A DNA stretch of 64,000 nt from contig NZ_QNFY01000007.1 in NCBI RefSeq assembly GCF_003290185.1, positions 241,117 through 305,116 on the forward strand, in the 5' to 3' direction. The stretch's first letter is position 1. Every line of letters starts with the position of its first letter. This DNA comes from Chryseobacterium lathyri (lineage in GTDB: Bacteria > Bacteroidota > Bacteroidia > Flavobacteriales > Weeksellaceae). Under the pieces are notes generated by a model, which did not search any database, was not told where the DNA came from, and worked only from the letters and a program-made list of their open reading frames with translations. This document shows positions 33,168-42,041 of the stretch, one piece after another. The translations under genes and the position numbers were made by a program.

Positions 33168-34355
33168 ATGAACTCAAACCAATGTTCTTTCTGCGGCAGA
33201 AAAAGAAATGAAGTACAAATGCTTATTTCCGGGCAGAGTGGCTTTATCTGCGAGAACTGCATCGAACAGGCGCATGTTATTGTAAAAGACAGCGTTTCTA
33301 AAACAGGATCTTCTCCTGCAGCAAATATAGACGAACTTAAGAAACCGAAAGTGATCAAAGAATTCCTTAACCAATATGTGATTGGGCAGGATCAGGCCAA
33401 AAAGCAGCTTTCGATCGCAGTATACAACCATTATAAAAGACTGCTTCACGCTCAGGACGAAAACAGGGAAGTAGAGCTGGAAAAATCGAATATCATTATG
33501 ATAGGTGAAACCGGTACAGGAAAAACTCTTCTGGCAAAAACCATTGCAAGAGAGCTAAACGTTCCTTTCTGTATCGTAGATGCTACTATCCTTACGGAAG
33601 CCGGATATGTAGGAGAAGATGTGGAAAGTATCCTTTCAAGACTACTGATGGTTGCAGATTATGATGTGGAAAAGGCTGAAAGAGGAATTGTATTTATTGA
33701 TGAGATCGATAAAATTGCAAGAAAATCAGACAATCCAAGTATTACAAGAGATGTTTCCGGAGAGGGTGTACAGCAGGGATTGCTGAAGCTTTTAGAAGGG
33801 AGTATTGTGAATGTTCCGCCTCAGGGAGGAAGAAAACATCCGGATCAGAAATATATCCAGGTAAATACTCAGAACATTCTGTTTATTGCAGGAGGTGCTT
33901 TTGACGGGATTAAAGAGATCATCGAAAGAAGAATGAATAAACAGGCCATAGGCTTCAGTTCAGAAAAAATCAATAAGACTGATGAAGATGAATATGTATT
34001 GACGCATATTAACGCAATCGATCTTCGTTCTTTTGGTTTAATTCCTGAACTTTTAGGTAGATTTCCGATCATTACCTACCTTGATAAGCTCACCAAAGAG
34101 ACGATGATAAGGATCATGAAGGAGCCTAAGAACTCGATCATCAATCAGTTTGTAGAACTCTTCAAAATGGATGGCACGAATTTGGTATTTACGGATGGTG
34201 CTATTGAAAAGATCGTAGAAGAGACTATCGAAAAAGGATTGGGAGCCAGAGGCTTAAGAGGAACAACTGAAAAAGTACTGGAAGACTATATGTTTTCAAT
34301 AGGTGAAGAGAAAGAAATTATATTAACTGAAGATAATATTTTTGTTAATAAATAA
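33168..34355 (+). CDS. clpX: ATP-dependent Clp protease ATP-binding subunit ClpX
   Basis: A 395-residue AAA+ unfoldase. The N-terminal zinc finger uses Cys6, Cys9, Cys28 and Cys31 (CSFCGRK...FICENC). Walker A is GETGTGKT at about 113-120, followed by EAGYVGEDVES, Walker B IVFIDEID, and the RFP-type pore/arginine regions near ELLGRFPII. ClpX unfolds tagged proteins for ClpP. Family length is about 410-425, so this is slightly short but complete. clpP is not in the window. Confidence 0.96.
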   Translation: MNSNQCSFCGRKRNEVQMLISGQSGFICENCIEQAHVIVKDSVSKTGSSPAANIDELKKPKVIKEFLNQYVIGQDQAKKQLSIAVYNHYKRLLHAQDENREVELEKSNIIMIGETGTGKTLLAKTIARELNVPFCIVDATILTEAGYVGEDVESILSRLLMVADYDVEKAERGIVFIDEIDKIARKSDNPSITRDVSGEGVQQGLLKLLEGSIVNVPPQGGRKHPDQKYIQVNTQNILFIAGGAFDGIKEIIERRMNKQAIGFSSEKINKTDEDEYVLTHINAIDLRSFGLIPELLGRFPIITYLDKLTKETMIRIMKEPKNSIINQFVELFKMDGTNLVFTDGAIEKIVEETIEKGLGARGLRGTTEKVLEDYMFSIGEEKEIILTEDNIFVNK

Positions 34356-34384
34356 AATATTTTTTTTTCTTTAAAAAAAAATCT

Positions 34385-34392
34385 TACCTTTG
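34385..34392 (+). promoter_or_regulatory. -7 box before T9SS cargo gene
   Basis: TACCTTTG matches the consensus TAnnTTTG, 39 bases before the start codon; the region upstream is a run of A and T without a clear TTG. Confidence 0.55.
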
Positions 34393-34430
34393 CGGGTGAA
34401 GATTGTATTAACACACAAATAATTTATACA

Positions 34431-36365
34431 ATGAGAAAAAGTTTATTTGCTATAGGTCTTTTAGCAATTAGTTACTCTGTTCAGGCGCAGATACTATGTC
34501 ATGTTGACACTAATGCTAATATGTATGTAAGCGAAGGTACCCTAGTTTATAGCGGTGGAGGTGTACAAACAAGAGGCAATGGCCTTTTGGATGTCCATGG
34601 AAACGTTATGGTTGTAGGCGTATCTGGAGATGCTTTTAAAACAATTGACGCTGCCGGTGCAGATAAAACCGATGGCGGAAATATTATTTTAAGACTTAAT
34701 ACTCCCACTGCTACTGACGATGTGTCTACTTACGGACAGCTATATGTTGATGGTTTAAGCCAAGGACAGATTACTGGAATTGTAAGTAAGGAATTCAGAA
34801 CCAAAAAGAATGGTACTGGAAATTATTATCAACAGGTTGGTTTGCCATTCTTTGGTAAAACTATGAGCACTTTATCCACTGAATTGGGTAAAACATTTGG
34901 CACTGTAAGAAGAAGCCAAAACGAAATTCTAAAATGGAACAATACTGCAGCTATAGCTGATCATTATCCGGACTTATCCCTTACTACCAGTAATGGTTCT
35001 GCGTACTACATGCTTGGATCTAACAATAACAACTTAGATGTAAGTAGTGCTATGCATACTATTAATGGTCGTCCTTATGCGACATTTGCTTCTGCTACAA
35101 CTCTTCAGAATGCAGGAAATGTTAATTTTGGGACAAATGGTACGGCTATCAATGGATACAACGAAAGATACAATACTTATCTGCAGGATCAGTTTGAAAC
35201 CACAATTACTCCTTGGACTCTTACTTATGGTAAGAATATTTACCAATTTGGAAACCCTTTCTTAACTAATCTTGATTTATCAAGAATAGGATATTTAGAA
35301 AATGGAGGAACCACAGATGGAAATAACATTTCTAATATTTGGGGAGTTAGATATGATCCTGGAACTGTAGTTGTAGGATCACAAGGAAATGCTTACAGTA
35401 CAGGAGCATTGATTCAGACTTATACTAATCCAGGTGGGGTTCCTGTTGGGGATGTTGGTATGATCATCAAGCCAATGCAGACTTTCGTTCTGAAATTGAG
35501 AGATAACACTGCCCAAACATTGGATTTTAATACTCTTAGAAGATTTAACTCAACCGTTAGAGCAGCTGCTACTGATTATAGTGTTACTGCTGCTAAAAAT
35601 GCTGCAAAAAGCATTGACGGTACGGTAAAACAGCTTGGAGTAATTGGCTTAGATGATTCAGGAAAAGAAGTTGCAAGAACTTATTATGTAGTTTCACCTA
35701 ATTCTGTTACGGGTCACCAGACTTCTGTAGCAACTACTGTTCAGGCAACTGCAGGAAGTAACATTATCGGTACATTTGAAGAAGCTTTAAATGGGGGTTA
35801 TGATACAAACTACACATCTAAATATTGGTTATACATTAATGAAGCCAATGAAAGTAACTTTAAAGGTAAGAATGTTAAACTGGTAAATTACGATACCGGT
35901 AAAGTAAAATCTTACAAATTTGAAATAAGAGAAAATGGGGAGTTGGTTCCAGCAGGAACTCACTTGCTATCTGCAGGTATCGGCTTTTACTATAAAGCAT
36001 CAAACGGTACTCTACAACCTGCAACACAGGATGGTATTGCACCTAATGCTGTTGCATCTTATGATTTATATTATGGTGAGCCAAGCAATGTGGTATTAGC
36101 CGCAAAAGAAACAGTTGCTACACCTTCAAGAACAATGGTGGTATACAATCCAGAAATTACCAACTACATTGTTAGATTCGATCCAAACTGGAAAAAAGCA
36201 GATATTGAAGTTTATGATATGAGCGGTAAACTAGTTATCTCTAAAAAAGCAGTTGATACATCTACGGATTTTGTAATTGAGCTTAATGGAGCAATTAAAA
36301 ATTCTTATGTTGTAAAAATTGTTTCTGATAAGGGAGAAACTGTTAACACTAAAATCTTAAAATAA
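34431..36365 (+). CDS. T9SS type A surface protein, unknown
   Basis: A 644-residue protein with a signal peptide (ending VQAQ), a beta-rich Gly/Asn/Thr body, and a C-terminal sorting domain near 570-644 (VYDMSGKLVISKKA...KIVSDKGETVNTKILK). The body includes a long region with FGNPFLTNLDLSRIGYLENGG, as in many flavobacterial surface proteins of unknown role. It should cross the outer membrane by the SprA-dependent T9SS. Two small genes follow on the same strand; the first begins five bases after its stop. Confidence 0.75.
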   Translation: MRKSLFAIGLLAISYSVQAQILCHVDTNANMYVSEGTLVYSGGGVQTRGNGLLDVHGNVMVVGVSGDAFKTIDAAGADKTDGGNIILRLNTPTATDDVSTYGQLYVDGLSQGQITGIVSKEFRTKKNGTGNYYQQVGLPFFGKTMSTLSTELGKTFGTVRRSQNEILKWNNTAAIADHYPDLSLTTSNGSAYYMLGSNNNNLDVSSAMHTINGRPYATFASATTLQNAGNVNFGTNGTAINGYNERYNTYLQDQFETTITPWTLTYGKNIYQFGNPFLTNLDLSRIGYLENGGTTDGNNISNIWGVRYDPGTVVVGSQGNAYSTGALIQTYTNPGGVPVGDVGMIIKPMQTFVLKLRDNTAQTLDFNTLRRFNSTVRAAATDYSVTAAKNAAKSIDGTVKQLGVIGLDDSGKEVARTYYVVSPNSVTGHQTSVATTVQATAGSNIIGTFEEALNGGYDTNYTSKYWLYINEANESNFKGKNVKLVNYDTGKVKSYKFEIRENGELVPAGTHLLSAGIGFYYKASNGTLQPATQDGIAPNAVASYDLYYGEPSNVVLAAKETVATPSRTMVVYNPEITNYIVRFDPNWKKADIEVYDMSGKLVISKKAVDTSTDFVIELNGAIKNSYVVKIVSDKGETVNTKILK

Positions 36366-36370
36366 ATATT

Positions 36371-36592
36371 ATGAAAACTATTAATAAACTAGTACTTGCT
36401 CTTTTCTTTTTTGGGACCCTACTGGTCAAGGCGGCTGACGAAATACCGCCAGCACCAGAAGATGGTGGTACCGGCGGGGTAGGACCCGGCGGGGTTGCAT
36501 CGCCTATTGACATGTATGTTTATCTGCTGTCTATTGTTGCAGTTGTATTTATTATATACTATACAAAGAAATTGAAGAGCCAAAAAGCCTAA
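36371..36592 (+). CDS. Small exported membrane-tail protein with PIDxY motif
   Basis: A 73-residue protein: signal peptide 1-22 (ending VKAA), a Pro/Gly-rich stretch (PPAPEDGGTGGVGPGGVASP), then PIDMYVYLLSIVAVVFIIYYTKK, one membrane helix with a Lys-rich end. Similar tiny proteins with a GxGxxxPID segment before a membrane helix recur beside surface-protein genes in flavobacteria (from memory). They resemble sorting tails, but no sorting enzyme is known to me. It starts five bases after the T9SS cargo gene and is followed by a terminator. Confidence 0.6.
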   Translation: MKTINKLVLALFFFGTLLVKAADEIPPAPEDGGTGGVGPGGVASPIDMYVYLLSIVAVVFIIYYTKKLKSQKA

Positions 36593-36614
36593 AATTTTAT
36601 TAAAATAACATTAA

Positions 36615-36642
36615 ACTCTCTGATTAGTCAGAGAGTTTTTTT
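36615..36642 (+). terminator. Terminator after small membrane-tail gene
   Basis: Nine-base hairpin ACTCTCTGA-TTAG-TCAGAGAGT followed by T7. Confidence 0.9.
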
Positions 36643-36653
36643 ATTTTTACTTT

Positions 36654-37946
36654 ATGAAAAAGATTTATATATTATCTGCAGTATTATCTGCATTTTCTTT
36701 GCAGGCTCAGTTTACTGTTACCATTCAGGCTCCTGCAGAATTCAAAGATCAAGATGCCATTCTATATACATTAAACGGATCGAAAGATATAATCGTTACT
36801 AAAGAACAGAGCAAGAATAATACATGGACCTTTAAATATCCAAACCATTATATGGGAATGATGAAGGTATATTTTCCGGCTTCAAATAATGCGGTAAACT
36901 TTGTTTCGGAAAACAAAAATGTAAGCATTAAAATGGATGTTCAGAATAATAAACTCAAAGATGTTATCTATCTTGATGAAGTTAATGATCTGATGAGCAA
37001 ACAGCAGGAAGGATCCCAGAAAAAAGAACTTATCCTTCCGGCATTGGCACAGATCAAAGAATATTATAAGGATAATACTGAGTTCGGAAAAGCATTAAAA
37101 AGTGAGATAGAAAGACTTGCCGGAATGAGTAACGGTATTGATGCAGCCCAGCATCCATTCATTTCTTATTATAATACCAACTATAGTAAATTTCTGTCTA
37201 GCTCCACAGATCCTGCAAAAAAAGCCAGTCAGGACGATATTGTTAACTTCCTGGATAAATCCAATGACATGCTTGAGTCTTCCTCACTTTTAAGGCCTGT
37301 TTTGGTTTCATATCTTAATTCAGGTGGTAACACGAATGTTGCAGGCTCTGTAGATACCCTATTAGACCGTTTAAAGGTTGAAACTCCAAGAGGGCAAACC
37401 GTTTTGTCAGAGCTGATTGATATTTTTGATGCCTACGATATGGAAGAGTTCAAAACCAAATATCTTACGCTTGCAAAAAACCTTAAATGCACCATCACTG
37501 ACAGGCTGGCAACTACTTTAAAATCTAATGCCAATGTTGAAATGGGAGCAGCATTTCCCAATGTTAGATTCCAGTCACCGGCTAATACATCTGCAAAATC
37601 ACTGTATGATGTGAAAGCTGATAAGAAAATAATTGTTTTCTGGTCATCTACATGCTCTCATTGTGAAAGCGAGCTGCCTCAGCTTCTGGCAAAATACAAT
37701 GATTTAAAAGCAAAGAATATACAGATTATTGGGCTGTCTTTAGATATGGATAAGAATTCTTACACTCAAAAGATTGCTGCATTTCCTTGGATCAATGATT
37801 CTGAATTAAGAGGATGGAACAGCAGTTATGTAGATACCTATAATGTACATGCAACTCCTACTTATTTTATTTTAGATGCTAACAATAAGATAATCAATAA
37901 GCCAGACCACGTGGGCAATGTTTTGGAATATTTTAAGCTAAAATAA
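36654..37946 (+). CDS. TlpA-type thioredoxin-fold protein, exported
   Basis: A 430-residue protein with a signal peptide (ending LQAQ). The N-terminal part (about 20-300) is a DUF4369-like beta domain plus helices. The C-terminal thioredoxin fold has the redox motif Cys334-Ser-His-Cys337 in FWSSTCSHCESELPQ and the cis-Pro loop VHATPTYFILD. It should reduce or exchange disulfides in the periplasm. Unlike the VKOR fusion at 42314 it has no membrane oxidase domain. It begins 12 bases after the terminator of the previous gene. Confidence 0.82.
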   Translation: MKKIYILSAVLSAFSLQAQFTVTIQAPAEFKDQDAILYTLNGSKDIIVTKEQSKNNTWTFKYPNHYMGMMKVYFPASNNAVNFVSENKNVSIKMDVQNNKLKDVIYLDEVNDLMSKQQEGSQKKELILPALAQIKEYYKDNTEFGKALKSEIERLAGMSNGIDAAQHPFISYYNTNYSKFLSSSTDPAKKASQDDIVNFLDKSNDMLESSSLLRPVLVSYLNSGGNTNVAGSVDTLLDRLKVETPRGQTVLSELIDIFDAYDMEEFKTKYLTLAKNLKCTITDRLATTLKSNANVEMGAAFPNVRFQSPANTSAKSLYDVKADKKIIVFWSSTCSHCESELPQLLAKYNDLKAKNIQIIGLSLDMDKNSYTQKIAAFPWINDSELRGWNSSYVDTYNVHATPTYFILDANNKIINKPDHVGNVLEYFKLK

Positions 37947-37948
37947 TT

Positions 37949-37978
37949 TTGGTGGTAAACAAATATTTTCTATATTTG
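37949..37978 (+). promoter_or_regulatory. Promoter of tRNA-Met
   Basis: TTG (37949-37951), 19 bases, TATATTTG (37971-37978): an exact match to the flavobacterial consensus, 12 bases before the tRNA. Confidence 0.85.
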
Positions 37979-37990
37979 CACCACCAAAAC

Positions 37991-38064
37991 GGCGAGGTAG
38001 CTCAGTTGGTTAGAGCGCAGGATTCATAACCCTGAGGTCACGGGTTCAATTCCCGTCTTCGCTA
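37991..38064 (+). tRNA. tRNA-Met (anticodon CAT)
   Basis: A complete cloverleaf. The acceptor GGCGAGG pairs with CTTCGCT (two G-T pairs), the D-loop is AGCTCAGTTGGTTAGAGC, the anticodon loop TTCATAA, and the T-arm ACGGG-TTCAATT-CCCGT. It resembles elongator tRNA-Met rather than the initiator (a 1-72 G-U pair is present). A tRNA-Ile decoded by lysidine is the alternative. The CCA end is not encoded. A perfect terminator follows. Confidence 0.95.
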
Positions 38065-38072
38065 CATAAAAG

Positions 38073-38102
38073 GGAAAGTAATACATATTACTTTCCTTTT
38101 TT
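38073..38102 (+). terminator. Terminator of tRNA-Met
   Basis: Eleven-base perfect stem GGAAAGTAATA-CA-TATTACTTTCC followed by T6. Confidence 0.92.
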
Positions 38103-38271
38103 ATTTAAAATAAAATTCATCATTATATTCTTTTAAGATGAATTAAAAATCATTTACTTTAAGTTTCCAGTGATTTATGATCCCAACTCCGCCCCTATAA
38201 AGTTTTCCATTATTTTAATTTTTATGTAGCTATTGAGAGCTTAATCTGGATTAATATAGTGTCATAAATAG

Positions 38272-38301
38272 AAAACCGCAGCTTACAACAGCCGCGGTTT
38301 C
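38272..38301 (-). terminator. Terminator of HlyD/transporter operon
   Basis: AAACCGC (38273-38279) pairs with GCGGTTT (38294-38300). On the minus strand the stem is followed by a T-rich tract, 20 bases after the hlyD-like stop. The stretch 38103-38271 has no gene that I can see. Confidence 0.75.
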
Positions 38302-38321
38302 TTTATATGTAAGAGGGCAAA

Positions 38322-39620
38322 TTAACTTTGGTACCCCAATAATTTTCTGATCTGATAGAAAAATCTTTCAATAAGCCGTAGATCTTGTGTTACGATCTCT
38401 GCATTACCTCTGAGTTCTTTATCAAACGTAAGGTTCTTATTATAGCTTGTTTTTAATCCCTTGGGGAGAGTGATATCTACATAATAATTTCCTTTATCAT
38501 CAGGAATAAGAGAAATATTCTGTACTTTTCCTTCTACAATACCATATTCCTGAAAACGGTAGTTATCAAGTTTAATCAATACTTTTTGGCCTGTAGTTAC
38601 CTTTCCTGAGTTAACGGTAGGAACAGACATTCTTCCTACCAGCTTTTCCTTGTTTGTAGGAAGTATGGAAAGGATGGGTTCTGCTACTTTTACAAATTGA
38701 TTTTCTCCGAAAAACTGTTGAAAACTGGCCATACCATCTGTGGATGATATAACAAGATAATTTTGTTCCCACTGCTTTAAAGATTTACGAAGCTGTTCAA
38801 AAAGCTGTAAAGTCTGCGAAGAATATGTTATTTTATCTTTTTCCGTATTGATAGCTGTGCCGCTTTTCGTTTTGTTCAGATTTGAAATTCCCTCATCCAT
38901 TTGTGAAATGGAAATATTAAGGTTTTCAAGATTTTGTTGTGCCTGAAGATATTTTATTTTTTCATTTTCAAGTTCTACGGAAGCGATTACTCCCTGGTTG
39001 AAAAGTTCCTGAGATCTCTGATAGCTTTTTTTTGATAATTCATATTTAGCTAATTCCAGGCTTTTCTGTTGTTTTAAAGTTGCGATTCTTCCCCTGTATT
39101 CTGAGATACTTTGATTCGCTGCGATATTTTCAGGAGCATAAGGCTGTAGCCTCGTGAAAAGCTCCTCATCCTGAAAAGCTTTTGCGAAACTATTGTAATC
39201 ACCCTGCAATTCTCCAAGTTTGAATCTGGATGTCTGTGCAATCGGGAAAGAGCTAAGCTGATTGGGAGCAATAGAATCTACAAGCTTTTTCAGTTCCAAA
39301 ACATCCTTATAATTTGCTGTGGACTGCATCACCATCAATACATCATTTTTCTTAACCTCCTGATGATCCTTAATAAAGATCTTTTCAATTTTTGAGCTGG
39401 TTCTGGCTTCTATCTTTTCAGGCGGATTTTGTGACGTAACAATAACGGGAGCGGAAACAAATTCCGGATATTTGATGATATAGCTCATCACAAGGATAAG
39501 CAGAAGTATAACTAATATAATGCTGTTTCCCCAGCGTATCATCCAATGAGGAGGCTGTGTGAGAATGTCCTGAACACTTTCCGAACGAAGTTCAATATTG
39601 TCTAAGATGTCTTCTTTCAT
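38322..39620 (-). CDS. HlyD-family periplasmic adaptor of peptide exporter
   Basis: A 432-residue membrane fusion protein. It has a cytoplasmic start, one helix at about 31-49, a lipoyl-like half (PPEKIEARTSSKIEKIFIKDHQEVKKNDVLMVMQ) around residues 68-95, a coiled-coil hairpin (about 190-280, IASVELENEKIKYLQAQQNLENL) and a beta-barrel return (LVGRMSVPTVNSGKVTTGQKVLIKL). It bridges an inner-membrane ABC exporter to an outer-membrane duct. It lies 41 bases downstream of the C39 transporter gene, its natural partner. No TolC-like gene is in the locus, so a housekeeping TolC would be needed. Confidence 0.9.
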   Translation of the reverse strand: MKEDILDNIELRSESVQDILTQPPHWMIRWGNSIILVILLLILVMSYIIKYPEFVSAPVIVTSQNPPEKIEARTSSKIEKIFIKDHQEVKKNDVLMVMQSTANYKDVLELKKLVDSIAPNQLSSFPIAQTSRFKLGELQGDYNSFAKAFQDEELFTRLQPYAPENIAANQSISEYRGRIATLKQQKSLELAKYELSKKSYQRSQELFNQGVIASVELENEKIKYLQAQQNLENLNISISQMDEGISNLNKTKSGTAINTEKDKITYSSQTLQLFEQLRKSLKQWEQNYLVISSTDGMASFQQFFGENQFVKVAEPILSILPTNKEKLVGRMSVPTVNSGKVTTGQKVLIKLDNYRFQEYGIVEGKVQNISLIPDDKGNYYVDITLPKGLKTSYNKNLTFDKELRGNAEIVTQDLRLIERFFYQIRKLLGYQS

Positions 39621-39661
39621 GTTTCAAAGATAAATTTTCCCTGTGCTTTCAGAGAGTGTTG

Positions 39662-41854
39662 TTAATTTCCTAATTCAAGCTGATTCTTCACCAGTCTGTA
39701 ATATTCCCCTTTTAAAGAGACCAATTCGGCATGGTTACCTTCTTCTACCACTTTACCTTTATCCAGAACTATGATTTTGTCGGCATGTTTTACCGTGGAT
39801 AATCTGTGAGCAATAACGATAGCAGTTTTACCCTTAAAGAACTGTTCAAGATTCTCCATGATCACTTTTTCATTATTGGCATCCAAAGCAGAAGTAGCTT
39901 CATCAAAGAAGATAAATTCCGGCGATTTATAAACCGCTCTGGCAATGAAAAGCCTTTGTTTCTGACCACCGCTGACTCCCACACCTTCGTTTCCAATCTT
40001 TGTATTATAACTTAACGGAAGGCTTTCAATAAATTCCTTAATGTTTGCAATTTCTACAGCTCTTCTTAATTTCTGTTTGTCCACATGATCTTCACCTACC
40101 GCAATATTATTGGCTATAGTATCATTGAATATATATCCTTCCTGCATTACCACTCCGCAATGATCTCTCCAAAATCTCGGGGAAATATTTCTTAACTGGG
40201 TATTTCCAAGTTTAATTTCTCCCGAATTAGGTTCGTAAAATTTCATCAAAAGCTTCAGAAGTGTGGTTTTACCACTTCCGCTGGCCCCCACAATAGCTGT
40301 AGTTTTCTGGTAGGGAATTGTAAGGGTGAGATCTTCAAATACAGGAACATCAGATCCAATGTACCTGAATGATATATTGCTGACATCAATGTCTTTCTCC
40401 GGAATTTCACCCGCATACTGTTCATTTTTGTCTTCTTCATCTTCTTTGTCGTGAATCTCACCCAATCTTTCCAATGAGATTTTTGCATCCTGAGTCTGTT
40501 TGATAAAATCGATAAGCTGCAATAATGGGCTGTTCAGCTGTCCAATGATATATTGCACCGAGAGCATCATCCCCAAGGTAAGATTGCCACTCAGAACCAG
40601 TTTTGCAGAAAGGAAACTTACCAGAATATCTTTCATCTGGTTGATGAAATTTCCTCCTACAGACTGCCATTGTTCCAGAGATAGAGATTTTATCCTGATT
40701 TTAAACAGCTTTACCTGTAAAAATTCCCAATCCCAACGCTTCTGCTTTTCCGCGTTATGCATTTTAATCTCCTGCATACCATTGATCAGCTCGATTACTT
40801 TACTCTGTTCTTGTGAAACCTGAGAGAATCTTTTATAATCCAGTTCTTTTCTCTTATTAAGAAAGAAACTAATCCATCCAATATATAATGCTGCTCCTAC
40901 AAGATAAACGATAAAAAGTCTATAATCGTAGAACAGCAGGACAATACTGAAGATGATAAGATTGACAAGTGAAAACAGGGTATTTAACGAGGAACTCGTC
41001 AAAAGCTGTTCTATTCTGTGGTGGTCATTAATCCTCTGCATAATATCCCCCGTCATTCTCGTATCGAAAAAGCTTATAGGAAGCTTCATCAGCTTGATAA
41101 AGAAATCTGAGATGATCGAAATATTAATCCTTGCGGAAAGATGAAGGAGGATCCAGCTTCGGATCACCTCAATACCCATTCTTCCCAGGAATAACATAAT
41201 TTGAGCAAGAAGCACAACATAAATAAAGTTGAGATCCTGGTTCTGTATTCCGACATCTACAATACTTTGGGTAAGAAACGGAAATATAAGCGAAAGTAAA
41301 CTTCCGGCCAAAAGACCTACGGCAAGCTGTATAACAAGTGACTTGTACTTAAGCAGGTATTTCGAAAGGAAAGAGAAGCTGGCTTTACTTTCCGTTGTGT
41401 CAAACTCTGTCTGAAAAAATGCGGGCGTTGTTTCAAGAATAAGGGCAATACCTTCTTCTGTGTTTTCGTTGGCATTTTCCCCGATCCATAATTTAATAAA
41501 TTCTTCGCGGGTATAGGTAATCAGTCCGTAACTCGGATCTGAAATATAGACTTTATTATTTTTATCAATTTTATAGACAACAACGAAGTGGTTCTTATTC
41601 CAATGGACAATACATGGGAACGGTACTTCTTCTGCAAGGGTATTAAAATCGATCTGGACTCCAAGGGAACGGAATCCTAAGTTTTCGGATGCATCACTCA
41701 GTCCTAAAAGGCTGCTTCCTTCACGGGTGGTTTCAGAAAGTGTACGGATCTGCTGCAGAGAGATACTTCTGCCGTAATATTTACTTACTATTCTAAGGCA
41801 GGTTGGTCCGCAGTCTTTAGCATCCGGCTGTTTATAAAAGGGAAATTTCTTCAA
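39662..41854 (-). CDS. C39-peptidase ABC transporter (PCAT) for leader peptides
   Basis: A 730-residue exporter in three parts. A C39 peptidase domain occupies residues 1-135, with the catalytic triad Cys15 (KDCGPTC), His89 (NKNHFVVVY) and Asp106 (ISDPSYG). A six-helix membrane domain follows (about 165-445). The ATPase domain (480-730) has Walker A GASGSGKTT, signature VSGGQKQR and Walker B FFDEATSALD. It should cleave Gly-type leaders and export the cores. The start is a TTG at 41854; the ATG 13 bases upstream is out of frame. Immediately upstream are two leader-peptide genes, separated by a hairpin. Confidence 0.93.
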   Translation of the reverse strand: MKKFPFYKQPDAKDCGPTCLRIVSKYYGRSISLQQIRTLSETTREGSSLLGLSDASENLGFRSLGVQIDFNTLAEEVPFPCIVHWNKNHFVVVYKIDKNNKVYISDPSYGLITYTREEFIKLWIGENANENTEEGIALILETTPAFFQTEFDTTESKASFSFLSKYLLKYKSLVIQLAVGLLAGSLLSLIFPFLTQSIVDVGIQNQDLNFIYVVLLAQIMLFLGRMGIEVIRSWILLHLSARINISIISDFFIKLMKLPISFFDTRMTGDIMQRINDHHRIEQLLTSSSLNTLFSLVNLIIFSIVLLFYDYRLFIVYLVGAALYIGWISFFLNKRKELDYKRFSQVSQEQSKVIELINGMQEIKMHNAEKQKRWDWEFLQVKLFKIRIKSLSLEQWQSVGGNFINQMKDILVSFLSAKLVLSGNLTLGMMLSVQYIIGQLNSPLLQLIDFIKQTQDAKISLERLGEIHDKEDEEDKNEQYAGEIPEKDIDVSNISFRYIGSDVPVFEDLTLTIPYQKTTAIVGASGSGKTTLLKLLMKFYEPNSGEIKLGNTQLRNISPRFWRDHCGVVMQEGYIFNDTIANNIAVGEDHVDKQKLRRAVEIANIKEFIESLPLSYNTKIGNEGVGVSGGQKQRLFIARAVYKSPEFIFFDEATSALDANNEKVIMENLEQFFKGKTAIVIAHRLSTVKHADKIIVLDKGKVVEEGNHAELVSLKGEYYRLVKNQLELGN

Positions 41855-41870
41855 AATTTATACTCATTAT

Positions 41871-41898
41871 AAAATGTCGCCACATATGACGACATTTT
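41871..41898 (-). terminator. Hairpin between leader peptide and exporter
   Basis: Nine-base stem AAAATGTCG (41871-41879) with CGACATTTT (41890-41898), followed on the minus strand only by TTTT within the stem side. It probably reduces read-through so that peptide mRNA exceeds exporter mRNA. Confidence 0.65.
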
Positions 41899-41917
41899 TA
41901 CTTTATTCATTGTTGTA

Positions 41918-42001
41918 CTAATTAATCATTTGGCTAATCTCTGTGATACCTCCTCGAAGTATTCTCAAGTTTTCTCTTGACAGTTTTTTTAGATTTTTCA
42001 T
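41918..42001 (-). CDS. 27-residue leader-peptide gene with nine-residue core
   Basis: The frame reads MKNLKKLSRENLRILRGG, a full double-glycine leader of 18 residues, then ITEISQMIN and a TAG stop. The leader is the same as in the six-cysteine peptides nearby, and Gly17-Gly18 is the best C39 cleavage site of the four genes. The predicted product is a linear nonapeptide without cysteine. It could be a signalling peptide, or the remnant of a longer gene cut short by mutation. It is 41 bases behind the peptide gene at 42042-42230 and just before the exporter hairpin. It is easily missed because of its length. Confidence 0.6.
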   Translation of the reverse strand: MKNLKKLSRENLRILRGGITEISQMIN

Positions 42002-42041
42002 ATTATTGAGCTTTGTTTAAGGTTGAAAGTTATTAACCTGT

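Noticed and set aside
37991..38064. tRNA as integration site of a mobile element
   Set aside because: No integrase gene and no repeat of the tRNA 3' end was found downstream; the peptide locus next to it shows no att-like boundaries.
40255..40823. Overlapping ORFs on both strands within the ABC transporter
   Set aside because: Frame shadows of the conserved exporter; no start context or recognisable domains.
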